From an uncultured Porphyromonadaceae bacterium (GTDB lineage Bacteria > Bacteroidota > Bacteroidia > Bacteroidales > Muribaculaceae), in the NCBI GenBank assembly GCA_946183895.1, contig CAMHDX010000001.1, positions 1 through 16,843 of the forward strand: a DNA stretch of 16,843 nucleotides. The letters run 5' to 3'. The position numbers were made by a program, and so were the translations under genes. The notes below the pieces were generated by a model, which was given only the letters and a program-made list of their open reading frames with translations, searched no databases and was not told where the DNA came from. Below, one piece after another: positions 7,323 to 15,872 of this stretch. Every line of letters begins with the position of its first letter. Within the stretch, counting starts at the first letter, position 1.

Positions 7323-7935
7323 CGACTACATCGCGCGGCACACCACAGTCGGCCCCGAGCCGTTGTGGCAATTAGAGCGCGCCACCCACACCCGGTTGCT
7401 CTATGACCACATGTGCTCCGGTCATGTGCAGGGACGGTTGCTCAAGATGCTTGTCGCCATGGCACGCCCCCAACGTGTGCTGGAGATTGGCACCTACAGC
7501 GGCTACTCGACGCTGTGCCTGGCGGAGGGGTTGACCGGCGATGCCACCATTGACACCATCGAGGTGGAAGACGAGTTGGAGCCGATGCTGCGCCACACGT
7601 TTGCCACCGCCGCCGTGGGGCACCGCATCAGGCTGCACATTGGCGACGCGAGGGACATCGTGCCACGCCTTGACGCACCGTTCGACATGGCGTACATTGA
7701 CGCCAACAAGCGGCACTACACGGCGTACTATGATATGGTCAAGCCGCGAGTGAGAGCAGGCGGGTTTATCATCGCCGACAACACCCTGTGGGACGGCAAG
7801 GTCATCGACCCCGATGCCGATGACGCGCAAACACGGGGCATACGCGAGTTCAATGACCGCGTAGTCGCCGACCCCGACGTCGAGGCAGTCATGCTGCCGC
7901 TGCGCGACGGACTCACGATAATACGCAAGCTCTGA
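7312..7935 (+). CDS. SAM-dependent O-methyltransferase, YrrM/TrmR-like
   Basis: Class I methyltransferase of the metal-dependent O-methyltransferase family (the group of catechol and caffeoyl-CoA methyltransferases). The 207-residue product starts at an ATG inside the last codons of aroQ; an open frame back to 7138 exists but would overlap aroQ by 185 bases and adds no family sequence. SAM motif I is RVLEIGTYSGYST (55-67), the acidic ribose-binding E84 lies in DTIEVEDE, and metal ligands are D130 (in YIDANK) and D156/N157 (in IIADNTLWDGKV). The tail VMLPLRDGLTIIRK is typical. Its Bacillus relative YrrM (TrmR) methylates 5-hydroxyuridine in tRNA; that substrate is a reasonable guess here, interesting because the U32 protein in this window belongs to a family that includes tRNA hydroxylation factors. 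The substrate is not proven. Confidence 0.88.
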   Translation: MTLDDYIARHTTVGPEPLWQLERATHTRLLYDHMCSGHVQGRLLKMLVAMARPQRVLEIGTYSGYSTLCLAEGLTGDATIDTIEVEDELEPMLRHTFATAAVGHRIRLHIGDARDIVPRLDAPFDMAYIDANKRHYTAYYDMVKPRVRAGGFIIADNTLWDGKVIDPDADDAQTRGIREFNDRVVADPDVEAVMLPLRDGLTIIRKL

Positions 7936-8018
7936 TAGGCACTCGCCACGGTCAAGGTGATGAGCTAACCGCATCTTCACTCTATCTCATTATTTATCAC
8001 TTTAATTCACAACGATTA

Positions 8019-8393
8019 ATGGAATCAACCAGACTACAAAAGATTGCGCGACTGCTGCAAAAGGAGCTGAGCGAGATATTCCGCGGCGAGACCGCCAAGA
8101 CCACCGGCACACTCATCACGGTGAGTGCGGTCAGGGTAAGTCCCGACTTGAGCGTGGCCCGCGCCTACTTGAGCATCTTCCCCAGCGAGCAGGCAAGCGA
8201 GATTTTGGACAACATCAACCGCAGCGCCGGCTCGATACGCTATGCCCTGGGCACCCGCGTGCGCTACCAGCTGCGTCGCATCCCGGAGTTGTCCTTCTTC
8301 ATCGACGATTCGCTGGACTACATTGAGCACATCGACTCGCTGTTGGCATCGGACCACACCGGCAAGCCGGCGGACGACGTGACCACCGAATAA
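8019..8393 (+). CDS. rbfA: Ribosome-binding factor A
   Basis: Late 30S assembly factor that binds free small subunits and aids 5'-end maturation of 16S rRNA. The 124-residue product has the normal size and a KH-like fold pattern: RLQKIARLLQKELSEIFRGE at the N-terminus, the central VSAVRVSPDLSVARAYLSIFP strand pair, and RYALGTRVRYQLRRIPELSFFIDDSLDYIEHIDSLL. It follows the methyltransferase after 83 bases with no clear terminator or consensus promoter between them, and it precedes the permease by 15 bases. From memory, this rbfA-permease pairing is common in Bacteroidales. The call is firm. Confidence 0.95.
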   Translation: MESTRLQKIARLLQKELSEIFRGETAKTTGTLITVSAVRVSPDLSVARAYLSIFPSEQASEILDNINRSAGSIRYALGTRVRYQLRRIPELSFFIDDSLDYIEHIDSLLASDHTGKPADDVTTE

Positions 8394-8408
8394 TTCAGCC
8401 CCCCTGCC

Positions 8409-9611
8409 ATGCTCGCCTTTCGCATCGCGCTACGCTACCTGCTCGCCCCCAAGGCCCATGCCGCCACCGGCACCATCACCGCCATCGCCATGGTCGGCGT
8501 GTGCTTGACCACGGCGGCATTGCTGGTGGTGCTGAGCGTGTTCAACGGCTTCAGGGGTGTCATCACCGACCGCCTGTCGCTGCTTGACCCGGCGATAGCG
8601 ATAGTGCCGGCGGCGGGCAAGACGATTGCCGATGGCGACAGTGTGTGCCGCGCGGCGCTAATGGTGCCGGGGGTGGAGATGGCACTGCCGGTGATTGCCG
8701 AGCGCGCCCTGGCGGTGCACGGCGGGCTGCAGCAACCCGTGGTGCTCAAGGGCACGCCGCCGGGCTACCGGCTGCTCAACAGCGTGGACAGCCTGATGGT
8801 TGACGGCGCGTGGAACGACAGCGATGACGGCTACTGTGTGACCGGCACCGGTCCGGCGCTCACACTGGCGGTGTACTCGGGCAGCGACGAGCGAATCGTG
8901 CTATACGCCCCGCAACGCGTCGGCAACATCAACCTGGCGTCGCCCATTGGCGCCTTCCGCAGCGACACGCTCGGTGTGGCGGGTGTGTTCGAGTTGTCTC
9001 AAGACGGCTATGACTCCCAACTGATATTTGTCACGCTTGACGTGGCGCGGCGCCTGTTTGACTACGACCGCCAGGCGACCTCGGTCGAGGTAAAGGTGAG
9101 CGACGAGGCGCGCACCCGCGACATCATGGCGAGCCTGAGCCGGGCCCTGGGACCGGGCTACATAGTCCGCGACCGCATCATGCAGCAAAGCGAGGCTTAC
9201 CGCATGATCAACGTGGAGAAATGGATGACCTCGTTGCTGCTGGTGTTGATTATGCTCATCGCCACACTCAACATCATCGGCGCCATGTCGCTGCTCATCG
9301 CCGAGAAGCGCGACAACATGATGACGCTGCGCGCCATGGGGGCGACACAGTCGATGGTGCGGCGTGTGTTTGTCGCCGAGAGCGTGATAATTTCAGGCAC
9401 TGGAGCTGTGTTGGGCATCGTGCTGGGACTGGCACTGAGCCTGTGCCAGCAACACTTCGGGTGGATAAAACTCAGTGGGGACGCCGCGACGATGATTGTC
9501 AGCTCCTATCCGGTCGCCGTTGAGGCGATTGACGTGCTGGTGGTGCTGGGCTTCACCGCTGTGATAGCCTCACTCACCGCCGGTGTCACCACCCTGCTGT
9601 GCCGCCGGTGA
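8409..9611 (+). CDS. ABC transporter permease, FtsX/LolC-E-like
   Basis: Inner-membrane permease of the MacB/LolC/LolE type, which works with an ATPase to move lipoproteins or other envelope substrates. The 400-residue product shows the family plan: helix 1 at about 21-44 after the RIALRYLLAPK start, a large periplasmic domain (about 50-265), then three helices at about 275-298, 324-346 and 376-396. Between helices 2 and 3 lies the typical cytoplasmic EKRDNMMTLRAMGATQSMVRRVF segment. No ATPase gene is adjacent in the window, so the partner must be encoded elsewhere. The last 42 bases overlap the end of the oppositely oriented U32 gene. LolE-like function is an inference from family resemblance. 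Confidence 0.88.
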   Translation: MLAFRIALRYLLAPKAHAATGTITAIAMVGVCLTTAALLVVLSVFNGFRGVITDRLSLLDPAIAIVPAAGKTIADGDSVCRAALMVPGVEMALPVIAERALAVHGGLQQPVVLKGTPPGYRLLNSVDSLMVDGAWNDSDDGYCVTGTGPALTLAVYSGSDERIVLYAPQRVGNINLASPIGAFRSDTLGVAGVFELSQDGYDSQLIFVTLDVARRLFDYDRQATSVEVKVSDEARTRDIMASLSRALGPGYIVRDRIMQQSEAYRMINVEKWMTSLLLVLIMLIATLNIIGAMSLLIAEKRDNMMTLRAMGATQSMVRRVFVAESVIISGTGAVLGIVLGLALSLCQQHFGWIKLSGDAATMIVSSYPVAVEAIDVLVVLGFTAVIASLTAGVTTLLCRR

Positions 9612-10847
9612 CGCCGCCCAGATGTACAAGCGGTCGCTGGGACGCACCTTGCACGGCACCTTGACGCTGAAGTGCTCGCCACGCGTGGCGGTAGGCACCG
9701 CAGCCAGGTCAACGCGCAACTCCTCCACCACAAGCGGCACAGCGCCCGTTGTAGGCCCGATGATGAGCACCTCGTCGCCCACCGACACATCGTGCGCCTC
9801 GACCTTAAACTCGGCGACACCGATGTTGCTGAAGTAGCGAATCGCCTTGGCGGCATACACCTTGACACGCGTCGCGCTCGAGCCGTACTTTGACGTCCAT
9901 TCGCCCAGGCGTTGCCCCAGATAATAACCATTCCAGAAACCGCGGTTGAACACACGCGACAAGCGCTCGTCCCACCCGGCAATCAGGCTCGGGTCGTCAT
10001 ACGTGCCGGCGCACACCGCCGTCAACGCGGCGTTGTAGCACTCGCTCACCACCCGCACATACTCCGGACCGCGCGCTCTGCCCTCAATCTTGAACACCGT
10101 GACACCGGCATCGACCAGGCGATTGATAAAATGGATTGTCTTGAGGTCCTTGGGCGACATGATATACTTGTCGCGAACCGCCAGCTCATCGCCGGTCTCG
10201 CTATCGGTGACGATATAGTGGCGGCGGCAAATCTGGCGACACTCTCCGCGGTTGGCACTCGCGCCCGCCTGATGCAGGCTCAGGTAGCACTTGCCGCTCA
10301 CTGCCATGCACAGCGCGCCGTGGCAGAACATCTCCAGGCGAACGAGCGAGCCGTGAGGTCCGCAAATGCCCTCTTGCCGGATGGCACGCGCTATCGCAGC
10401 CACCTGCTCGAGGTTGAGCTCGCGCGCCAGCACCATCACGTCGGCCCACTGCGCATAGAACCTCACCGCCTCGATGTTGCTCACATTGACCTGAGTGCTG
10501 ATGTGCACCTCCACGCCGATGCTGCGGGCATACAGGATTGTAGCCATGTCGCAGGCGATGACTGCCGTGACGCGCGCCTCGCGGGCGGCATCCAGGATGC
10601 GGTGCATGTACTCGATGTCCTCATTGTAGACAATCGTGTTGACCGTCAGGTAGCTCTTCATGCCGTTGTCGTGGCACCATGCGGCAATGCGATGCAGGTC
10701 GTCAAGCGAGAAGTTGACGCTCGACTGCGAGCGCATGTTCAGTCCCTCGATACCGAAGTATATCGCGTCAGCGCCACCCTGGTGCGCGGCAATCAACGAT
10801 TCCCACGACCCCACGGGCGCCATCAGTTCCAGGTGCTTTCGTTCCAT
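9570..10847 (-). CDS. Peptidase U32 family protein (TrhP/RlhA-like RNA hydroxylation factor)
   Basis: Member of the U32 family, which was named for a collagenase but includes bacterial factors for RNA hydroxylation (TrhP/YegQ for tRNA uridine 34, RlhA for 23S rRNA) and the UbiU/UbiV ubiquinone hydroxylases. The 425-residue product starts ERKHLELMAPVGSWESL, followed by GGADAIYFG (24-32). It carries the U32 signature running from E172 through F174, G177 and C180 to C187 and S190, and further cysteines C203 and C207 that could help hold an iron-sulfur cluster, as in UbiU/V. DKYIMSPKDL and VFKIEGRARGPEYV are family landmarks, and a small beta-barrel-like C-terminal part follows. It begins 17 bases after mutS and is probably in its operon. 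Which RNA it acts on is not determinable here. Confidence 0.88.
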   Translation of the reverse strand: MERKHLELMAPVGSWESLIAAHQGGADAIYFGIEGLNMRSQSSVNFSLDDLHRIAAWCHDNGMKSYLTVNTIVYNEDIEYMHRILDAAREARVTAVIACDMATILYARSIGVEVHISTQVNVSNIEAVRFYAQWADVMVLARELNLEQVAAIARAIRQEGICGPHGSLVRLEMFCHGALCMAVSGKCYLSLHQAGASANRGECRQICRRHYIVTDSETGDELAVRDKYIMSPKDLKTIHFINRLVDAGVTVFKIEGRARGPEYVRVVSECYNAALTAVCAGTYDDPSLIAGWDERLSRVFNRGFWNGYYLGQRLGEWTSKYGSSATRVKVYAAKAIRYFSNIGVAEFKVEAHDVSVGDEVLIIGPTTGAVPLVVEELRVDLAAVPTATRGEHFSVKVPCKVRPSDRLYIWAASPAAQQGGDTGGE

Positions 10848-10864
10848 ATGGTTGTTGTGTGAGT

Positions 10865-13480
10865 TCAGGTGAACTTGCCGGTGATCAGTCCCTTGATGGC
10901 ATTGAGCTTGTTCAACGCCTCGAGCGGGGTGAGCGAATTCACGTCAAGGTTGACAATCTCATCGCGCACCTGGCTCAGCACCGGGTCGTCGAGTTGGAAC
11001 AACGACAGCTGGTATCCGCTGCGACCCGTCGCAACGTCGCTCAGGTTGCGCGAAATTTCACTGCTGCCATTCTCACGCGCCTGCTGCTCGAGTTGGTGCA
11101 ACACCTGGTCGGCGCGCTTGACAATGCTGGGAGGCATGCCCGCGAGCTTGGCGACATGGATGCCGAAGCTGTGCTCGCTGCCACCACGAGCCAGAGTGCG
11201 CACAAACACCACCTTGCCGTCAATCTCCTTGACCTGCACGTTGTAGTTGACGATGCGCGCAAAGCTGCGCTCCATCTCATTGAGCTCATGATAGTGGGTG
11301 GCGAACAGCGTCTTGGCTCGCGCCGCGTTCTCGTGGATATACTCCACAATCGACCATGCGATGGAGATGCCGTCGTAGGTGCTTGTGCCGCGTCCCAACT
11401 CGTCGAACAGCACGAGCGAGCGGTCGCTCAGGTTGTTCAGGATGGACGCCGCCTCGGTCATCTCGACCATGAAGGTGCTCTCACCGCGCGAAATGTTGTC
11501 GCTGGCTCCCACGCGCGTGAAGATTTTGTCCACAATGCCTATATGCGCCTCGGTGGCGGGCACAAAGCAGCCCACTTGGGCCATGAGCACGATGAGTGCC
11601 GTCTGGCGCAGCAGAGCCGATTTACCAGCCATGTTGGGACCGGTGATGATGATAATCTGCTGCTCGTCGTGGCCCAGCCTGACGCTGTTGGGCACATACT
11701 GCTCGCCCGGCGGCAGCTGATGCTCAATGACCGGGTGGCGGCCGTCCACAATGTTGAGGTCCAGCCCGTCGTTGAGGCTGGGGCGATAATACTTATACTG
11801 CTTGGACACCGCGGTGAAAGACGCCAGGCAGTCCAGTTGAGCCAGCACATTGCAGCTTTGCTGAATCGTCGAGATATATTCGGCTATCGCCTTGACCAGC
11901 TCGCCGAACAGTTGCGCCTCAAGAATCGCGATGCGCTCCTGCGCGCCCAGCACCCGCTCCTCTAGCGACTTGAGCTCAGGCGTGATATAGCGCTCGGCGT
12001 TGACGAGCGTCTGCTTGCGCGTCCATGCCGCCGGCACCTTGTCGCGATGGGTGTTGCGCACCTCGATGTAGTAGCCGAACACATTATTATAACCTATCTT
12101 GAGGCTGGGTATGCCGGTCTCGTTGCTCAGCTCCTGCTGCAGGCGCGCGAGCACATCCTGGGTGGAGTAAGCTATCTCGCGCTGCTCGTCAAGCTGCTCG
12201 CTGACGCCCTGGCGGATTACCCGCCCGCGGCTGAGCTGCAGGGGCGCGTCGGGCTCGACTTCGCGCTCGATGCGGTCGCGCAGGTCGGGGCAGAAATTAA
12301 TGTGCAAGCCCATCGCGCGCACCACCTCGCTGTCGGCGTTGTCACACAGTGCCTTGATGGGCTCCATGGCGGCAAGCGCCGCCTTGAGTTGCACCACCTC
12401 GCGCGGCGAGATGCGGTTGTTAGGCACCTTGGACATGATGCGCTCCACATCGCCCACCATGCCCAGCTGCTCGCGCACCTGCTCGTGGTCCTCGGGGTGA
12501 CGCATGAAGTACTCCACCACGTCAAGCCGGTGGTTGATGGTGGCGATGTCCTTGAGCGGGAACTGCAGCCACCGCCTCATCTGGCGGGCGCCCATCGGCG
12601 AAATCGTGCGGTCGAGCACGCCCAGCAGCGACTGCCCGTCGGGTGCCATGGGCTCAATCACCTCAAGATTGCGCAGCGTGAACCGGTCAAGCCTCACGTA
12701 GCGCTCCTCCTCAATGCGCGACAGCATGGTGATGTGACCCACCTGGGTGTGCTGGGTGATGTCCAGATAGTGCAGTATGGCACCGGCAGCGACCACGGCG
12801 GCAGTCATGTCCTCCACGCCGAAGCCCTTGAGCGAGCGGGTGCCGAAGTGGCGCGTAAGCCGCTCATTAGCCGCGTCGGCGGCGAATGCCCAGTCTTCCA
12901 ATTCCTGCAGGTGGTAGTTGCTGCCAAAGCCGTCAATGAACTGACGGCGGGTCGAACGCTCCACAAGCACCTCCTTGGGCGCGAAGTTTTGCAGTAACTT
13001 GTCGATATAATCCTTGTTGCCCTGCGCCACGAGGTACTCGCCGGTGCTGATGTCCAGCAGCGACAGCCCGATGGCGTGCTTCTCGAAGTGGACCGCCGCA
13101 AGGAAGTTGTTCTGCTTGCGGTCCAGCATGTCGGTGCCGGTGACTACGCCCGGTGTAACCAGCTCGGTGATGCCGCGCTTGACCAACTTCTTGGTGAGTT
13201 TGGGGTCCTCCAGCTGGTCGCATATTGCCACCCGCTTGCCGGCGCGCACCAGGCGCGGCAAGTAGGTATCGAGCGCATGATGCGGAAAGCCCGCCATCTC
13301 GGTGGCGGCGGCACCGCCGTTGCTGCGCCGCGTCAGGGTGATGCCCAGGATCTCGGAGGCAATCACCGCGTCTTGCATGTAGGTCTCATAAAAGTCACCC
13401 ACCCTGAACAGCAATATTGCGTCAGGGTGTTTGGACTTAATCTCGTTGAACTGCCGCATCATCGGCGTTTCGTTTGCCAT
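10865..13480 (-). CDS. mutS: DNA mismatch repair ATPase MutS
   Basis: Recognises base mismatches and small loops in new DNA and recruits MutL. The 871-residue product is full length. The mismatch-binding motif GDFYE lies at 28-32 (F30 and E32 are the contacts). The connector, core and clamp domains follow, with [16 protein letters not shown] in the core. The ATPase domain has Walker [10 protein letters not shown] (614-622), Walker B LVLFDE (689-694) with [12 protein letters not shown] (693-704), and FATHYHEL. The segment QLSLF at 824-828 matches the consensus sliding-clamp binding peptide. The C-terminal [17 protein letters not shown] is typical. It starts 31 bases after a PorZ-like gene with no consensus promoter between, so read-through expression is likely. 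The U32 gene follows after 17 bases. mutL is not nearby. Confidence 0.98.
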   Translation of the reverse strand: MANETPMMRQFNEIKSKHPDAILLFRVGDFYETYMQDAVIASEILGITLTRRSNGGAAATEMAGFPHHALDTYLPRLVRAGKRVAICDQLEDPKLTKKLVKRGITELVTPGVVTGTDMLDRKQNNFLAAVHFEKHAIGLSLLDISTGEYLVAQGNKDYIDKLLQNFAPKEVLVERSTRRQFIDGFGSNYHLQELEDWAFAADAANERLTRHFGTRSLKGFGVEDMTAAVVAAGAILHYLDITQHTQVGHITMLSRIEEERYVRLDRFTLRNLEVIEPMAPDGQSLLGVLDRTISPMGARQMRRWLQFPLKDIATINHRLDVVEYFMRHPEDHEQVREQLGMVGDVERIMSKVPNNRISPREVVQLKAALAAMEPIKALCDNADSEVVRAMGLHINFCPDLRDRIEREVEPDAPLQLSRGRVIRQGVSEQLDEQREIAYSTQDVLARLQQELSNETGIPSLKIGYNNVFGYYIEVRNTHRDKVPAAWTRKQTLVNAERYITPELKSLEERVLGAQERIAILEAQLFGELVKAIAEYISTIQQSCNVLAQLDCLASFTAVSKQYKYYRPSLNDGLDLNIVDGRHPVIEHQLPPGEQYVPNSVRLGHDEQQIIIITGPNMAGKSALLRQTALIVLMAQVGCFVPATEAHIGIVDKIFTRVGASDNISRGESTFMVEMTEAASILNNLSDRSLVLFDELGRGTSTYDGISIAWSIVEYIHENAARAKTLFATHYHELNEMERSFARIVNYNVQVKEIDGKVVFVRTLARGGSEHSFGIHVAKLAGMPPSIVKRADQVLHQLEQQARENGSSEISRNLSDVATGRSGYQLSLFQLDDPVLSQVRDEIVNLDVNSLTPLEALNKLNAIKGLITGKFT

Positions 13481-13511
13481 ACCTTATGTGTCTTTGGAGT
13501 TTGGCGCCGGT

Positions 13512-15812
13512 CTACTTTATAATCATTAATTTGCCTATCGCCTGCTTGTTGTTGTTGCCGCCATTGTCGCTGTGCGACGCGATGACAAAATACACGCCGG
13601 TGCTCACACGATTGCCGTCGTTGCCACACGCGTCCCACGTGACTGTGCCGCCACTGCTCTTGAGCTGCTTGATGACCAGGCCCGAGCTGTCGGCAATCTT
13701 CACTATCGAGTTGTCTGCCAGACCGGTGATGGTCACAAGGCCATTGTAGTCGGGGCGCACCGGATTGGGGTAGATAAACAGCTCGTCCATCTGCACCTCG
13801 CCGCCGCCACCGGCGTCACTGATAAACTCGGCAAGCCCCTTGTCGGTCATCACATACACCGAGTTGCTGCTGGTGTTGCAACACACGTCGTAGATGACGT
13901 CGCCCGGGATGTAACTGTTGGAAGTGTTGAACTGGCTGATCACTTGAGAACCGTCAGCACTCACCAGGAACAGGCCGTTGCCACCGGTGCCAATCCACTT
14001 GCGGTTGCTGCCGTCAACGGCAATGCAGTACACGTCCATGCCGTCGAGCAGATAGTCCGCCGTGCCGGTGCCGTCATTGCGCGGCACCTTGATGTGATTG
14101 ATGCGGAAGTCTCGATTGTAGGCCTGGGCGGGATTGAAGCTGACGACGCCCGATGACGAGCCCATCCACACCAGTCCGTCGCGGTCGGCGGTGAGGCAGT
14201 ACACATAGTTCCACTGGAATGCTTGATTGTCCTGGTCAAGCAATTCGGTATAGCGGGCTGAGTTGCGCGGCGCATGGGTCGACGCGTCGGGCGCCCAGAT
14301 GGTGATTGCCTCCTGGAAGTCGCCGGGTGAGAATACCATGTTGCCACCCTGTCCCAGCACTAGCGCGCCGCGCTTGATTGAGCGACCGCCAATGTTGGCT
14401 ATCGTGGGCGTGACCCAATCGGTGGCGCTGACTGTCGCCGCCAGCACCTTGTCGCGCGGCAGCACCATCACCGGTGCGGTCGAGGCGGTGTTGCCGTAGG
14501 GGTCAATCGCCCACAGGCTGCCCTCGCGGTCAAACGCCAACTCACGCATGTACTTCACCGGGCTATTGTCGCTATTAAACACCGCTGTCACCTTGCCGTC
14601 GGTCACACGGCAGATGCCGCCGACACGGGTTGAGAAGAAGTAAGTGTTCGGGGCATTGGGGCAGAAGACCAGCCTGTGGTTGCCGCTGCCGTTAGCGGGC
14701 ACGCCTTCGGGCGTAACGTCCTGCCAGCGGCTGCCGTCGTAGGTGTACACCTCGGTGAGGGCACCGCGGTCGGCAAGGGGCAACACGGCATTGTCGGTGG
14801 TGGCCGAGAGGTACAACTTGCCCTGACTCTCATTGTAGGCGAGATAGTAGGGCGTAGTCTCGATGTTGTAGCTGTTAGGCTTGATGAAGCCCTCGGCATC
14901 GGCTGCGCGGTGCAGACCGTCGACGGTCAATGCCCACACAGTGCCGTCACCCGCCGGCGCACAGCTGTACATGCCCTGCGAGGCGCTCACACGGGTCGCT
15001 GCCAGCGTGGTGGCGTCGATGGTATAGTAGTACTCGGCATACTTGATGCTCGCTATAAAGCCATCGTGAGCCGGCTGGAGTAGCGACGGTGACGCGTCCA
15101 GCACCTTGCTCACGCTCGGTGTCTCGCCCAGCGTCACACAACTCAGCACGTCGTTATTGATGAACACGCGGTTGCCGTCGATGGGCAACAGCTTGCCCGA
15201 CGCCAGGTCAATGCTGCTCAGACTGCTCAGAGTCTCAAAGTAGCGGTTTGCCGCGCCGTAGTACAGCTTGTCGCCGATGCTCAGCACCAGGCGCTCCCCC
15301 ACTATCGCCGCACTCGCCACCGACACGCCCAGGTTGCGGCTGCTCGCCACCTGGAACTTGTCGTCGTCAAAGCGGATGTAGCCAAAGGCGGTCGCCATCA
15401 CAATGGCTCCGTCGGCAAAAGTCACATCGTTGATTGTCTTCTCGCTGGTCATCGACGCGTTTTTCAACTCGGGCATGTTCACCACCCGGTTGTCGTCAAA
15501 CAGCACATCGATGTTGTAGTTGTCGTAGCACACGACCAGATAGTCGCGGTCGTGGTTATAATAGATATCGGTGACATAGACATCCGACAAGTAGTTGCGG
15601 TGATTGATGGCCTCGTTCTCGGCAGTGGACTTGTCGTAGCGGAACAGGTTGTTGTTGGCAAGGTAATACACCTGGTCCTTGGTATCAATTACCGATTGAA
15701 TGCCCGAACCCGAGAAACGCGCGTGATACAGCCAGTCGCCCGTGGTCTGAGCCATGACCGCCACCGTGACCGCCGTCGCGGCAAGTAGTATTGACAATAG
15801 TCGTTGTTTCAT
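13512..15812 (-). CDS. PorZ-like beta-propeller surface protein with T9SS-type C-terminal domain
   Basis: Large exported protein of 766 residues. It has a Sec signal peptide (MKQRLLSILLAATAVTVAVMA, likely cleaved before Q22). A long beta-propeller region follows, with repeated blades of two-component-regulator-propeller type such as DGTVWALTVDGLHR, DREGSLWAIDPYGN, DRDGLVWMGSSSGVVSFN and NRKWIGTGGNGLFLVSADG. A C-terminal immunoglobulin-like domain from about 680 carries YPNP (681-684), GVY and a basic end. Length and plan match PorZ of Porphyromonas, which sits on the cell surface and supplies anionic lipopolysaccharide to the T9SS sortase. Here that role is inferred from architecture; a surface-anchored T9SS cargo is the alternative. 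The right-hand neighbour is a paralog. No TAnnTTTG promoter was found in the 60-base gap, and mutS follows closely. Confidence 0.72.
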   Translation of the reverse strand: MKQRLLSILLAATAVTVAVMAQTTGDWLYHARFSGSGIQSVIDTKDQVYYLANNNLFRYDKSTAENEAINHRNYLSDVYVTDIYYNHDRDYLVVCYDNYNIDVLFDDNRVVNMPELKNASMTSEKTINDVTFADGAIVMATAFGYIRFDDDKFQVASSRNLGVSVASAAIVGERLVLSIGDKLYYGAANRYFETLSSLSSIDLASGKLLPIDGNRVFINNDVLSCVTLGETPSVSKVLDASPSLLQPAHDGFIASIKYAEYYYTIDATTLAATRVSASQGMYSCAPAGDGTVWALTVDGLHRAADAEGFIKPNSYNIETTPYYLAYNESQGKLYLSATTDNAVLPLADRGALTEVYTYDGSRWQDVTPEGVPANGSGNHRLVFCPNAPNTYFFSTRVGGICRVTDGKVTAVFNSDNSPVKYMRELAFDREGSLWAIDPYGNTASTAPVMVLPRDKVLAATVSATDWVTPTIANIGGRSIKRGALVLGQGGNMVFSPGDFQEAITIWAPDASTHAPRNSARYTELLDQDNQAFQWNYVYCLTADRDGLVWMGSSSGVVSFNPAQAYNRDFRINHIKVPRNDGTGTADYLLDGMDVYCIAVDGSNRKWIGTGGNGLFLVSADGSQVISQFNTSNSYIPGDVIYDVCCNTSSNSVYVMTDKGLAEFISDAGGGGEVQMDELFIYPNPVRPDYNGLVTITGLADNSIVKIADSSGLVIKQLKSSGGTVTWDACGNDGNRVSTGVYFVIASHSDNGGNNNKQAIGKLMIIK

Positions 15813-15845
15813 AGTCTGATATCTGAGTCGACACTTATAAATAGT

Positions 15846-15868
15846 GTTGAGGCCGCACGGGCCTCAAC
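15846..15868 (-). terminator. Hairpin after the upstream PorZ-like gene, probable terminator
   Basis: GTTGAGGCC (15846-15854) and GGCCTCAAC (15860-15868) form a perfect nine-pair stem with a GCACG loop. On the minus strand it begins four bases after the stop codon of the partial gene. The strict T-run (six Ts, 15869-15874) is on the plus side; the minus side continues as ACTATTTATAAG. It may end transcription of the partial gene weakly, leave partial read-through to the next paralog, or work in both directions. Confidence 0.55.
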
Positions 15869-15872
15869 TTTT

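Noticed and set aside
9912..11965. Two long plus-strand frames (9912-10862 and 10859-11965) opposite the U32 gene and mutS
   Set aside because: Both are antisense to genes with unmistakable family motifs and have the composition of shadow frames in GC-rich DNA.
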